DNA of 64,000 nucleotides from Fervidobacterium changbaicum (lineage in GTDB: Bacteria; Thermotogota; Thermotogae; Thermotogales; Fervidobacteriaceae): positions 434,001 to 498,000 of the forward strand of contig NZ_CP026721.1 of the NCBI RefSeq assembly GCF_004117075.1, in the 5' to 3' direction. The translations under genes and the position numbers were made by a program. Each line of letters opens with the position of its first letter. The first letter of the stretch is position 1. Below are positions 18,501-26,672 of the stretch, piece by piece. The notes below the pieces were generated by a model, which was given only the letters and a program-made list of their open reading frames with translations, was not told the DNA's origin and did no database searches.

Positions 18501-19492
18501 TCGGCATGGAAAACGCGGCTAAATCGTTAAGCAAAATTTACAACATTGAATCTGAAGAGTCTGAGAAGAGGGTTTCTTCAAAGCAATTAATTGCACTCTC
18601 TTATGATTTGCTTTCAAGCTTAAAAGCCATAGACCCAAAAACAGAACCAGAAAGACTTCTAAATTTCTTCTCAGCAAAGATATTATCAGTTATACCTGCA
18701 AGAACTATTTTACTTAAAGTGTACGATAGCGTTTTAGATAAGGCTTTTGAAACAGCCATAGGTGTTTCTGAAGGGGAAAAACCATCAAAGGAAACCTTTA
18801 GTACAATTCCCTTGGAAATTTATCTTATTGATAACGTTGATCAAAGTGCATCATACGAACTTTGGTTGTCAAATCCAAAAGCAAGATTTTCAGAAGACTA
18901 TAAGAAAGAGCTCTTGCCAATTCTTCAACTGCTCGAATACAGCTTCATTGCTGTTATGAAAGGAACGTTAACATGGCTGAGAAGCTTGATCGATCCGCTT
19001 ACCAAACTGTACACAAGATACCATTTCAGTGAGTTGCTTGAGCATCACTTTAACAAGGCAGTTTCCGAGAACGGAGAACTATGTGTTGTTATGTGCGACA
19101 TCGACAATTTTAAGAATATAAATGATACGTACGGGCATCTCACTGGTGACGAAGTATTGAAAGAGGTTGCAAGAATATTACGCGATAACGTCCGTTCAAC
19201 CGATGTTGTTGCCCGATTCGGTGGAGAGGAATTTGTACTCTTGTTCCCTTCGACTGGTAGAGAAGAAGCGCTTATAGTTGTGGAAAGATTGAGAAGGTTA
19301 ACAAGGGATATAACTAAATTCCCGTTCAAAATCACGCTGAGTTACGGGGTAGCCGTTTATCCACTCTGTAAGGTTAACAATCCAGAGGAATTAATTCAAA
19401 AGGCCGACGTAGCCTTGTACCACGCAAAGAATACCGGTAAGGACAAAATCGTTTTGTATTCGGAGGGAATGACGGGTGGATTGCATGCGTAA
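15542..19492 (+). CDS. giant signalling protein: pseudokinase, P-loop NTPase, TPR-like helices, GGDEF (paralogue 2)
   Basis: This 1316-residue protein starts with a kinase-like domain. APE occurs at residues 150-152, followed by the subdomain-IX-like IYVFGKLIYELI. The HRD and DFG positions are replaced (LYIPYIGLDDIIV, IFLPLI), so it is probably a pseudokinase. A STAND/AAA-type NTPase follows, with Walker A GPQRVGKTT at 244-252 and Walker B KVIIFVDDY. Long TPR-like helical repeats lead to a linker of possible GAF type and a GGDEF domain. That domain has CDIDNFKNINDTYGH, GGEEF at 1227-1231 and an intact RSTD inhibitory site five residues before it. Predicted output is c-di-GMP. The start is GTG with AGGAGG eleven bases upstream. 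Confidence 0.88.
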   Translation: MEILEYLGDTYWSSDYLVEINGYKKIAKFVDKKLIHNRAEVILRSDLARSISGILVPEDFYFEERERDIFVYDISSYKTINQITQEHLQIIVPQLFSILKTVLHIPKLYIPYIGLDDIIVADDEVRIFLPLIQSLESVHQMSERWKIFIAPEFYKGESSDKSTIYVFGKLIYELINNSEVKKVVEPMIVEDVSKREFTEEIPFHNVLPSKKILTVRRIVRDEEKELIDFISNPGKKENFIGVIGPQRVGKTTTIENLQNYFRQSGIPFLHVMNASDLIAQTLQISSERIPDSLLTRLTYCLENVCSIDTISVDVVEALSYLDKVIIFVDDYHEASELLRAFLRRIATLETSGKIKILAFSVEDSEDFEVRFELKPFTKDMIRRLLNESFSKVENEDILVDWLYGASGGLPGLIVENLRYLYENEILTKVQDQFVCDVERLVELNIETAFVDRIRKYEHASTKYLAILGQKFTLDEVKHLEEFLGIEISLQELFEDGILYREYSKIRFTLRHYWQIMHEAIPVDERLELHKRLAAITNDFEKKAWHLELSGNKISAAVAYLKYANEMLNYYASPSVIHSILQKAKRLINSRESYAFLKLTLELFERTEDKTYAEDIEIPDKNIYTYLKARYYYLLYDYDQAIEILKNSKIDLGPFGNLRREFLLMSSEVAQSSKRNEYYERVKQILENLDETNPVHVRLIVDIYIFISFIARSSSSRVIEYLRKAEKLALDYNIAHKLPSIYNNLALGVTNTTISMEYLQRAVEVAERIGLPARSYLARLNMLSHALYAGRIKDFLVGMAELMPKLEMLGLRDEIIFANTIEAFYHSYNFELENALEHLESVGKRFGVDMSAEVLSVYFLSRNLDKAKELIPKVLESEQFGEDTKEIVRVISSLESGEFPEKWKRYRDSGGKYFREEMAAVLGEELAKSVPDAFKEELEYLETNYVLDGSLLSLAMVYEGYGHYYKVLGNEYKSRSYYSKALTLYKDIGMENAAKSLSKIYNIESEESEKRVSSKQLIALSYDLLSSLKAIDPKTEPERLLNFFSAKILSVIPARTILLKVYDSVLDKAFETAIGVSEGEKPSKETFSTIPLEIYLIDNVDQSASYELWLSNPKARFSEDYKKELLPILQLLEYSFIAVMKGTLTWLRSLIDPLTKLYTRYHFSELLEHHFNKAVSENGELCVVMCDIDNFKNINDTYGHLTGDEVLKEVARILRDNVRSTDVVARFGGEEFVLLFPSTGREEALIVVERLRRLTRDITKFPFKITLSYGVAVYPLCKVNNPEELIQKADVALYHAKNTGKDKIVLYSEGMTGGLHA

Positions 19493-20414
19493 AGGTGACG
19501 AAAAACAAATTCGAGGTTTTAAAAAGAGGATGATAGAGAAGCTTTGGGATTTAGGTTGCGACCTGTTTTTCAATGAAAACCTTTCTCATCACGTTAGTTT
19601 TAGACTCGGTGGAATTGTTCCACTATTTGTAATTCCAAACTCGACAGAAGGATTCTTAGGAGCAATAAAGCTCCTCAAAGAATGCGAAATTCCATTTAGA
19701 GTTGTTGGTAAAGGTACGAATATAATCCCAACCGATGATGAAAAGGATTTTGCCGTTATTTCTACAGAAAGGATAGATTTTGTTGAAGTTCGTGATGAGT
19801 TTGTAAACGTATCTGCTGGAATGTCGTTCAAGAGTTTGTGTTTATTTGCGCTTGAGCATTCGCTTTCAGGTTTGGAAAACGCCTTTGGGTTGCCAGGTAG
19901 TGTCGGCGGGGCAATTTACATGAATGCAGGTTGTTATGGTTGGGAAATGGCACAGAATGTTGTGAGTATCCAAGCATTTGACGGAAGTAGAGTTGTTACT
20001 ATAAATTCATCGGAAGCAAGATTTGGTTACAGAGACAGTATATTTAAGCACGAAAGATCGCTTATAATAATTTCGGCTGTCCTAAAGTTATCCAAGGGGG
20101 ACAGAGAGAAAATACACAATCTTATGCTTGATACAATGAAGAAGAGATACGAAAAGCAACCATTAGAGTATCCAAGCGCAGGTAGTGTTTTTAAAAGACC
20201 AAGACCGGACTTCTATGTTGGTACGGCTATTGAATCGTTAGGATTAAAAGGTTATCAAATTGGTGGGGCTCAAGTTTCTGAAAAGCACGCAGGATTTATA
20301 ATTAATAAAGGGAACGCAACTGCTTCCGATGTTCTAAAGTTGATTGAGTTTATCAAAGGCAAAGTCAAGGAGCACTATGGCGTTGATTTGGAAACGGAAG
20401 TTGAAATCTGGTAG
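19485..20414 (+). CDS. murB: UDP-N-acetylenolpyruvoylglucosamine reductase
   Basis: This FAD enzyme of cytosolic peptidoglycan precursor synthesis reduces UDP-GlcNAc-enolpyruvate to UDP-MurNAc. It has 309 residues, with HHVSFRLGG, GKGTNII (FAD loop), the GLPGSVGGAIYMNAGCYG core, FGYRDSIFK and the catalytic-serine block SAGSVFKRP. The short length without the extra YRxSxF-loop domain fits the type II enzymes. I chose the ATG that overlaps the end of the GGDEF gene by eight bases. An in-frame TTG nine bases earlier is possible. Confidence 0.95.
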   Translation: MRKGDEKQIRGFKKRMIEKLWDLGCDLFFNENLSHHVSFRLGGIVPLFVIPNSTEGFLGAIKLLKECEIPFRVVGKGTNIIPTDDEKDFAVISTERIDFVEVRDEFVNVSAGMSFKSLCLFALEHSLSGLENAFGLPGSVGGAIYMNAGCYGWEMAQNVVSIQAFDGSRVVTINSSEARFGYRDSIFKHERSLIIISAVLKLSKGDREKIHNLMLDTMKKRYEKQPLEYPSAGSVFKRPRPDFYVGTAIESLGLKGYQIGGAQVSEKHAGFIINKGNATASDVLKLIEFIKGKVKEHYGVDLETEVEIW

Positions 20415-20454
20415 CAAGCGTTTTACATATAGGATGAGTGGAGGTGCCTGAGAA

Positions 20455-21798
20455 ATGGGGATGAACGAGCTGGTCTGGAAAAAACGAACAAGAGAAGAGG
20501 TCGAACATTTTTCCGCTAAGTACAAAGAGTTTATCGAGTATGCGAAAACAGAAAGATTAGCCATTGAGTATTTTGAAAGAGTGCTTTTGGATAATGGTTA
20601 CATCCCGCTAGAAAAGTATACAGGTAAAGAAGAGAAATTGTTCTACGTAAACCGGGGCAAATCATTGGTTGCGATTAATGGAAAGATTTTGAACGGTATC
20701 AATTTTGTTGCTGCACATGTTGATGCTCCAAGGATTGACTTAAAACCAAATCCATTGTATGAAGACTCTGGAATCGCTCTAGCAAAAACGCACTATTATG
20801 GTGGCGTGAAAAAATATCAATGGTTAAGTCTACCTCTGGCACTTGTAGGCGTTGTTGTAAAAGAAAACGGTGAAAAGATAAATGTCTGCATAGGTTGTAA
20901 TGAAAATGATCCTGTGTTGGTCCTTCCCGACCTACTTCCACATTTGGACAAAGAAGACAAAAAAGTAAGCGAACAATTTAAAGCAGAAAGGATGAATGTG
21001 GTACTTGGTTCAATTCCACTTGAAGGTGAAGAAAAAGAGCCTGTTAAGAAATATATCCTGAATCTCTTAAAAGAAAAATACAGTATTGAGGAAGAAGATT
21101 TCGTAAGTGCAGATTTGGAGCTTGTTCCAGCTTTGAAACCAAGAGATGTAGGAATTGACGGTAGCTTCATCGGAGCGTATGGTCATGATGATAGAATATG
21201 TGCATTCGAAGGTGTTATGGCGTTATTACATGCGCAACCAAAGAATAGAGCTATCGGTGTTATATTGTTCGATAGGGAAGAAATCGGTAGCGAAGGAGAT
21301 GCAGGGGCCCAAGCAAGATTTTACAGGGCGTTCTTGAGAAAAATACTCTCAGTTGACGGATTCAGCGACACTGAGAGAATGCTCGATGAAATTATAGATA
21401 AATCAACCGTTCTTTCAGCTGACGTGACTGCCCTTTTTGATCCATCTTACCCGGATGTCCATGACAAACAGAACGTGGCTAAGGCAGGATACGGTGTCGC
21501 TTTGGTAAAATATACCGGTAGGGGAGGAAAAAGTGGGGCAAGCGAAGCTCACGCTGAGTTGGTAGGTAAGGTTAGAGGCATTCTTAATAAGAACGGGATA
21601 TCATGGCAAGTAAGCCTGCTGGGCAAGGTTGATGTTGGAGGCGGAGGAACGGTAGCAAAATTCCTTGCAAAGGAAGGATTTGATACAATTGATATTGGAC
21701 CAGGGTTAATGAGTATGCATGCACCATTCGAACTTGTTTCAAAAGCTGACCTTTACGAGACCTACCTTGCATTCAAAGTTCTTATCGAAGAACTATAA
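20455..21798 (+). CDS. M18-family aminopeptidase
   Basis: This is a 447-residue cytosolic zinc aminopeptidase. Metal and catalytic positions are visible as AAHVDAPRIDL (His and Asp), FDREEIGSEGDAG (the Glu pair), SADVTALFDPSYPD and the late HAPFELVSK. M18 enzymes form dodecameric tetrahedra and trim acidic or hydrophobic residues from peptides. GGAGGTG precedes the ATG. It lies between murB and a MarR regulator with short gaps, suggesting one transcript. Confidence 0.94.
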   Translation: MGMNELVWKKRTREEVEHFSAKYKEFIEYAKTERLAIEYFERVLLDNGYIPLEKYTGKEEKLFYVNRGKSLVAINGKILNGINFVAAHVDAPRIDLKPNPLYEDSGIALAKTHYYGGVKKYQWLSLPLALVGVVVKENGEKINVCIGCNENDPVLVLPDLLPHLDKEDKKVSEQFKAERMNVVLGSIPLEGEEKEPVKKYILNLLKEKYSIEEEDFVSADLELVPALKPRDVGIDGSFIGAYGHDDRICAFEGVMALLHAQPKNRAIGVILFDREEIGSEGDAGAQARFYRAFLRKILSVDGFSDTERMLDEIIDKSTVLSADVTALFDPSYPDVHDKQNVAKAGYGVALVKYTGRGGKSGASEAHAELVGKVRGILNKNGISWQVSLLGKVDVGGGGTVAKFLAKEGFDTIDIGPGLMSMHAPFELVSKADLYETYLAFKVLIEEL

Positions 21799-21814
21799 AA
21801 AATGGGGTGGTTCG

Positions 21815-22285
21815 ATGTTTTCAGATAGCACCATTACAGAAAATGAGACAAGAAGAGACTTACCGGCTCATCTTGAGCAACTTTTGAGGACTATCTGTTT
21901 TAGAATACGTGTTCAAGGGCGTGAAGCTCTGAAGAACTACAGCATCACTGCCGCACAATTTGACCTACTACAACGGGTTTATTTCAACGGGCCTCAAACA
22001 ATGACAAAATTAAGCCAGTCTTTGGGTATTGCAAAAAGTACAACCAGTGGCCTTGTAACGAGATTGGTGAGAGATGGTTTCTTGGATAGAAGAAGAGATG
22101 AAACAGACAGAAGAGTATTCACAGTAGCTATCACTCCTCTAGGAGAACAGGTGATAAAATCCGTTATAGAAATGAGAGTTAGATATGTGGAAGAGGTTAT
22201 AAAGCAAATACCTGAAGAAAAAATCACTTTAGTACACAATGCCTTAGATATACTTTATGAAGTTATGAGCCCAAAGCAACACTGA
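21815..22285 (+). CDS. MarR-family transcriptional regulator
   Basis: This 156-residue winged-helix regulator has an N-terminal dimerisation helix (HLEQLLRTICFRIR), a helix-turn-helix around MTKLSQSLGIAKSTTSGLVTR and a wing with RRRDETDRRVFTVAITPLG. All are typical of MarR repressors that respond to small ligands or oxidation. The ATG at 21815 follows GGGGTGG. In-frame codons upstream lie inside the peptidase gene. Its targets are unknown. It is probably co-transcribed with the PEGA and envelope genes that follow. Confidence 0.93.
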   Translation: MFSDSTITENETRRDLPAHLEQLLRTICFRIRVQGREALKNYSITAAQFDLLQRVYFNGPQTMTKLSQSLGIAKSTTSGLVTRLVRDGFLDRRRDETDRRVFTVAITPLGEQVIKSVIEMRVRYVEEVIKQIPEEKITLVHNALDILYEVMSPKQH

Positions 22286-22308
22286 AGAGCAAATTGGCAA
22301 GTTCTGGA

Positions 22309-23751
22309 ATGGGAGAGATTCTTCTGGTCGGCGAGATTCGTTCTAAAAAACTATACATTTTTACAATTCTTCTTACATTATTAATGTTTTTATCACAGAC
22401 CTTATTTTCAATTACAGTCTACGCACCCAAGGGAAGCATGATTTACTTCAATGATCGACTCATGGGGATTGTGCAAAAGGACGCACTGAGTTTTACTGCA
22501 GAGTTACCAGGTGTCTTAAAAGTTGTCAAGCCTGGTTATATCCCGTATGAAGAAACAGTCACAGAGGATGCAACGATTACCGTTGAATTGTCATTACCGT
22601 CCTTTCTAAATATAAAATTAAACCCCGCCGGTGCAAGGATATTTGTTGATGGTAAAGCAATAAATAGTGATCTTGGTACGGGCATCGCAAGGTTTCAAAT
22701 AGGCTTCGGAATTCATGAAATTGTGGTACAAGCTCCTGAATATGCAACGAAGACATTAAAGGTAGAAGTCAGCCCATATGAAGAAAAAAATCTTGAAATA
22801 TCACTAAAAAGAACGGTAACACTCAAGCTAATCTCGGATAAAAGGATTGATAACGTCATCTTCAACGGAGAGACAATAAGCATCCCAACATCACTGGAGG
22901 TTACGCCTGGCAAGCACAAGATTTATTTACCAATCAATTTCTTGAAGAATATCCAGGAGTTTGAAGTTCCGTTCGTGGATGAGTATACCTATAAAGTTGA
23001 TTCTACACAGCTATACAAATTATCTATTGATGGAACTCCAGGTGGAGCGTACGCGTCCATTGCAGGTCAAGTTTTTAAGCTTCCAAACACGCTGCTGCTA
23101 CCAGAAAGCACTTATGAAGTTCGAATATACTCCGAAGGTTACGAAGAGTATGCAACAAAGGTTGATTTGAGAAAAGATTCCGTGATATTTTATAATCTAA
23201 AACCCAAGTCGGAGGTCTCTATTAGAACGTTCAAGGACGAATTAACAGTAGAGTACGATGGATATGAACGAAGTAATGTGGTTTTCAAAACGTGGTTTAC
23301 CACAATAAAGGACGCAACTGGAAACGTTGTTTGGTATGGCTTTAGTGACGGGACTATTAAGGATACTCCCAAGAGTATTCCTGTAATAATAAGCAAAGAC
23401 ATAGTTTGTGTAATAGATGGTAAGGTGTTTAAGGGGCCTACAATTTTGCAGGTGGCAAGTGGTTCAACAGTGCTTTTGTACGATCAAAGAAAAGGTAACA
23501 GCCAAGAGAAATTACAAGTTAACCGCACTACGGTTGTTGATTCTGAAGATAGGGTACTCGTGAACATCTACTCAAAAGATGCATACGAGGTATACTGGGA
23601 CGATAAATTCGTTGGAACTACGCCCATTTACTTCTTCGTAACAACTGCAGGCAAGCACAAGTTGGTATTTGTGAGAAATGACCTAAAAGTGGACGAAAAA
23701 ATTGTCGAAACCAAGAAAGGTCATCTCAATGAATTCTGTCCATCATTTTGA
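22309..23751 (+). CDS. secreted PEGA-domain protein
   Basis: This 480-residue protein has an N-terminal hydrophobic segment (LYIFTILLTLLMFLSQTLFS) that could be a signal peptide or anchor. Several beta-rich PEGA-like repeats follow, for example LNIKLNPAGARIFVDGKAI, an INVxFNGETI-like stretch near residue 195, YKLSIDGTPGGAYASIAG, and a final VYWDDKFVGTTPIYF. PEGA domains are extracytoplasmic modules often linked to S-layer or envelope proteins. The start is uncertain: ATG at 22309 has a poor ribosome binding site, and TTG at 22294 is an alternative. Confidence 0.85.
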   Translation: MGEILLVGEIRSKKLYIFTILLTLLMFLSQTLFSITVYAPKGSMIYFNDRLMGIVQKDALSFTAELPGVLKVVKPGYIPYEETVTEDATITVELSLPSFLNIKLNPAGARIFVDGKAINSDLGTGIARFQIGFGIHEIVVQAPEYATKTLKVEVSPYEEKNLEISLKRTVTLKLISDKRIDNVIFNGETISIPTSLEVTPGKHKIYLPINFLKNIQEFEVPFVDEYTYKVDSTQLYKLSIDGTPGGAYASIAGQVFKLPNTLLLPESTYEVRIYSEGYEEYATKVDLRKDSVIFYNLKPKSEVSIRTFKDELTVEYDGYERSNVVFKTWFTTIKDATGNVVWYGFSDGTIKDTPKSIPVIISKDIVCVIDGKVFKGPTILQVASGSTVLLYDQRKGNSQEKLQVNRTTVVDSEDRVLVNIYSKDAYEVYWDDKFVGTTPIYFFVTTAGKHKLVFVRNDLKVDEKIVETKKGHLNEFCPSF

Positions 23752-23785
23752 GACTTTTCTCTAATCATTGTGTGAGGTGAGAACA

Positions 23786-25090
23786 ATGACTCATTTCATG
23801 TACAAAATACTAAATGCTAAAATTACGCTTCTTGTTTCTGTAATCGCGGTAATCTTCATCGTCAGTTATTCCTTTGCTGCCACGATAAAAGATTTGTCTC
23901 CATCGGCGGCTGAGTACAAAGCCGTAAGTTTTTTGGTCGAACAAAGAATTATGGATGTAGATTCTAATGGAAATTTTAAACCTTCACTTTTGGTGACAAA
24001 ACTTGACCTTGCTCGTTATTTGTATGCTCTTATAAACAAGTATGATCTACCAGGCACGCAGGGTGCAAAGTCAGATGTTTTGGAGAAAATTGAATCAAGA
24101 ATTTCCAATCTTGAAAAACAAATACCCAGCGTTTCCCCAGGGTCATCAACAAATATTTCCGTGTTGCAGAGCGAAGTAAACGAATTGAAAAAAAGACTTG
24201 TAGCAGTTGAGAATAGAGTTAGTATTTTAGAGTCCAAGCAAATAGATGCATCGAAAGACCAGCAGGGTTTACTTTCAATTCAGAGCGATATCTCAGCACT
24301 GGCCAAAAGGCTAGCGCTTGTTGAAAACAAAATTTCAACAGCTACGCAACCAAAAGACTATAGCAAGGAGATAGAGCAGTTGCAATTAAAGATAGGAACT
24401 CTCGAATCGAAAATCAATTCTCTACCACAACCTAAATACTACGACAAAGATATAGAACAACTCACAAAGAAAACTGCTGATATGGAAACGAAAATCAACC
24501 AGCTTTCTACTGCTACAACTATCCTTTCGGAAAAACTTTCAAAACTTGAATCAAAATCAGCGGATGATTTGAAAAACTTATCTAATGTCACTATGAACAA
24601 AATTACAGAGCTGCAAGGTAATCTAGACAAATCAGTAAGACAATTATCTGAGGAGCTCGAAGCCTTAAAGTCGCGTCTTGGAGTTCTCGAAGAAGTTATT
24701 GAAAAAGGTCAAGATTTTTTGCAACGTTTAGAGGCCTTAGATGCTTTAACAGTTATTAACGCGTTTTCCAGTTTAGAAGTTCTTTCGAACCGTTTTGATC
24801 AGCTTGAGGCGAAGTACAAAAAGCTTGAAGACAAAATTTCTGAAATTTCCTTGGAGCAAAGGTATATTCTTAACGAATTAGTTTTATCTCAGAGTTCGAC
24901 GAAAAAATTGTATGCACTAGAGCAAAGAATTTCGCAAGTTGAAGCGACCAATACGAACAATATCAACGAAATCAAAACCATATCATCACAGATGGAAACT
25001 CTGAACAACCAACTGTCATCCATCCGCACAATTGCTTACATTAGCTTGTTAGTTTCCATCATCGCAGGAATTCTTGTGATTCTCAAATGA
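23786..25090 (+). CDS. Omp-alpha-like SLH/coiled-coil tether protein (short form)
   Basis: This 434-residue envelope protein has a signal segment, then one SLH-type domain (about residues 35-95, SAAEYKAVSFLVEQRIMDVD). Heptad-rich coiled coil follows to about residue 405 with repeats such as IEQLQLKIGTLESKI, and then a C-terminal hydrophobic helix (IAYISLLVSIIAGILVILK). This is the layout of the Thermotoga spacer protein Omp-alpha, which tethers the outer toga to the cell wall. GAGGTGAG precedes the ATG. A longer form is encoded at 41685-44747. Confidence 0.88.
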   Translation: MTHFMYKILNAKITLLVSVIAVIFIVSYSFAATIKDLSPSAAEYKAVSFLVEQRIMDVDSNGNFKPSLLVTKLDLARYLYALINKYDLPGTQGAKSDVLEKIESRISNLEKQIPSVSPGSSTNISVLQSEVNELKKRLVAVENRVSILESKQIDASKDQQGLLSIQSDISALAKRLALVENKISTATQPKDYSKEIEQLQLKIGTLESKINSLPQPKYYDKDIEQLTKKTADMETKINQLSTATTILSEKLSKLESKSADDLKNLSNVTMNKITELQGNLDKSVRQLSEELEALKSRLGVLEEVIEKGQDFLQRLEALDALTVINAFSSLEVLSNRFDQLEAKYKKLEDKISEISLEQRYILNELVLSQSSTKKLYALEQRISQVEATNTNNINEIKTISSQMETLNNQLSSIRTIAYISLLVSIIAGILVILK

Positions 25091-25114
25091 AAGAGAAGGG
25101 AATTGATAGTAATT

Positions 25115-25897
25115 ATGATAGGACTTGCTTTACAAGCTGGGGGAGTAAAAGGTTTCTCGCATATAGCGACATTAAAGGTTTTTGAGGAATGTAAAACTAA
25201 GCCCGATATTATATCAGGCTCTTCAGCAGGTGCTATAGTTGGTGCATTGTATGCATTGCACAACGATTCGGACGTGGTTTACAAAGCCTTTTCAGATGCT
25301 GTTCGAAAATTCCTCAAAAAACAAAAATCAAAACCAGAACCAATAATGAATTTTGAAATGGTTATAAAGGAATCTCTCTACAGTCTTGACGAGTATTACC
25401 AGTTTTTTAAAGCTCTCTTTGGAAAAAGGAAGTTTTCCGAGTTGAAAACCAAACTCTTGGTTGTGGCTTTCGATATTGAAAGTTGGAAAAGTTTTATTAT
25501 AGATGAAGGCTATGTTGTTGACGCGGTGCTTGCAAGTTGTACAGTTCCTGGCGTGTTCGAACCTACGTACATTGCAGGTGTTCGAATGCTTGATGGTGGA
25601 GTTCTTTCTCCGGTCCCAACGTTCGAATTAAAGCAATATGGAGTGGATAAAATCGTCGCAAGTATTTTTAAAGAGAGTGTCCCATCATATACAACGCATA
25701 TGGAGCTTATGCTTACTATTGATGCGATTAAAGAATCGTATATTATACAACATGAACTTAGCATTGCAGACTTTGTATTTAGTTATCCTGTCAATGTCAA
25801 CTGGCAAGATTTTAATAAGTACGCAGAGGTTTATGAAAATGCTCTAAACGTCGCAAGGAGAGTGAAAGATGAGTTTGAAAATTTCATTAGGCGGTGA
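25115..25897 (+). CDS. patatin-like phospholipase
   Basis: This is a 260-residue serine acyl hydrolase of the RssA/YlbK-like patatin family. The oxyanion segment LALQAGGVKG is followed by the nucleophile elbow SGSSAGAIVG. The dyad aspartate is in MLDGGVLSPVP. All catalytic elements are intact. I chose the ATG in front of IGLALQAGG. A TTG twelve bases upstream lies only two bases from AGAAGGG and is also possible. The last 29 bases overlap the next gene, a divergent relative. Confidence 0.85.
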   Translation: MIGLALQAGGVKGFSHIATLKVFEECKTKPDIISGSSAGAIVGALYALHNDSDVVYKAFSDAVRKFLKKQKSKPEPIMNFEMVIKESLYSLDEYYQFFKALFGKRKFSELKTKLLVVAFDIESWKSFIIDEGYVVDAVLASCTVPGVFEPTYIAGVRMLDGGVLSPVPTFELKQYGVDKIVASIFKESVPSYTTHMELMLTIDAIKESYIIQHELSIADFVFSYPVNVNWQDFNKYAEVYENALNVARRVKDEFENFIRR

Positions 25898-26624
25898 TAT
25901 TTTACATTACCTGGGTTCTTTGGGATTGTTGACAGCCCTTGATGAAGAGAAGCTGACAGAAAGTGATGACTTGGAAATACACTGCAGCGGTTTCTCATGC
26001 GTACCGTTGATCTTATGGTTTTATCGAAAAAACAGTGCTTATAATAGCCTTTCAAACATGTGGAACGAAGCTTTCAAGTTCTTCAAAGGTGCTTCTGAAC
26101 CTTCATTAGACAAAATTGGGAAGAACTTACTTCTCTTGTACAAGATTCAGAGAAAGATAGACACCAATTTTTCGAATCAGAAGCTTAGAGAATTTGTTGA
26201 AAAGTGGATACCTGATATAGAAATTAATGAGAGTCAAAAAATTAAAATTCATGCTTATAACCTTGAGAAGAGCCAAGACGATATTCTTTTTGGCAATGCA
26301 AGAGGAATTTTGATGCGTGCAATTACATATCCTATTGATTTTGCTCCAGTTGATGGGTATATTTCTTCAAGTTGGGTGTTTGGAATTCCCGAAGGGGATG
26401 GTATAATATACATTGACTGGTATAATAATTTTGAACCTCGGAAAGCTACCGACTTCCTTCTTATGGCTACCTTTGCCAGAACATCTGCTTTAATTAAGCT
26501 TGCAACGTCAAAGGCAAAAGCAACAGCAGTGATTCCTTTTAAATGTTCAGCCAACAACGAATTTAGGTCCATTAGTAATCGCTTCTACCTGGCAGGGAAG
26601 GAACTTGCCCAGAAACTCAAGTAA
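25869..26624 (+). CDS. divergent patatin-like protein with altered active site
   Basis: This 251-residue protein aligns weakly with the preceding patatin. LKISLGGDILHYLGSLGLL sits where the oxyanion loop should be, and HCSGFSCVPLILWFY replaces the nucleophile elbow. The serine is kept but the second glycine of GxSxG is a cysteine. A DG pair is kept in PVDGYISSSWVFG. AAGGAGA in front of the ATG supports the start despite a 29-base overlap with the upstream gene. It may be a pseudoenzyme partner of the active patatin. The homology is my reading and is not certain. Confidence 0.65.
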   Translation: MSLKISLGGDILHYLGSLGLLTALDEEKLTESDDLEIHCSGFSCVPLILWFYRKNSAYNSLSNMWNEAFKFFKGASEPSLDKIGKNLLLLYKIQRKIDTNFSNQKLREFVEKWIPDIEINESQKIKIHAYNLEKSQDDILFGNARGILMRAITYPIDFAPVDGYISSSWVFGIPEGDGIIYIDWYNNFEPRKATDFLLMATFARTSALIKLATSKAKATAVIPFKCSANNEFRSISNRFYLAGKELAQKLK

Positions 26625-26672
26625 AAGGTTGTTGAAGCCTTAGATAAATTAATACATGCTGGAGGGATATTT

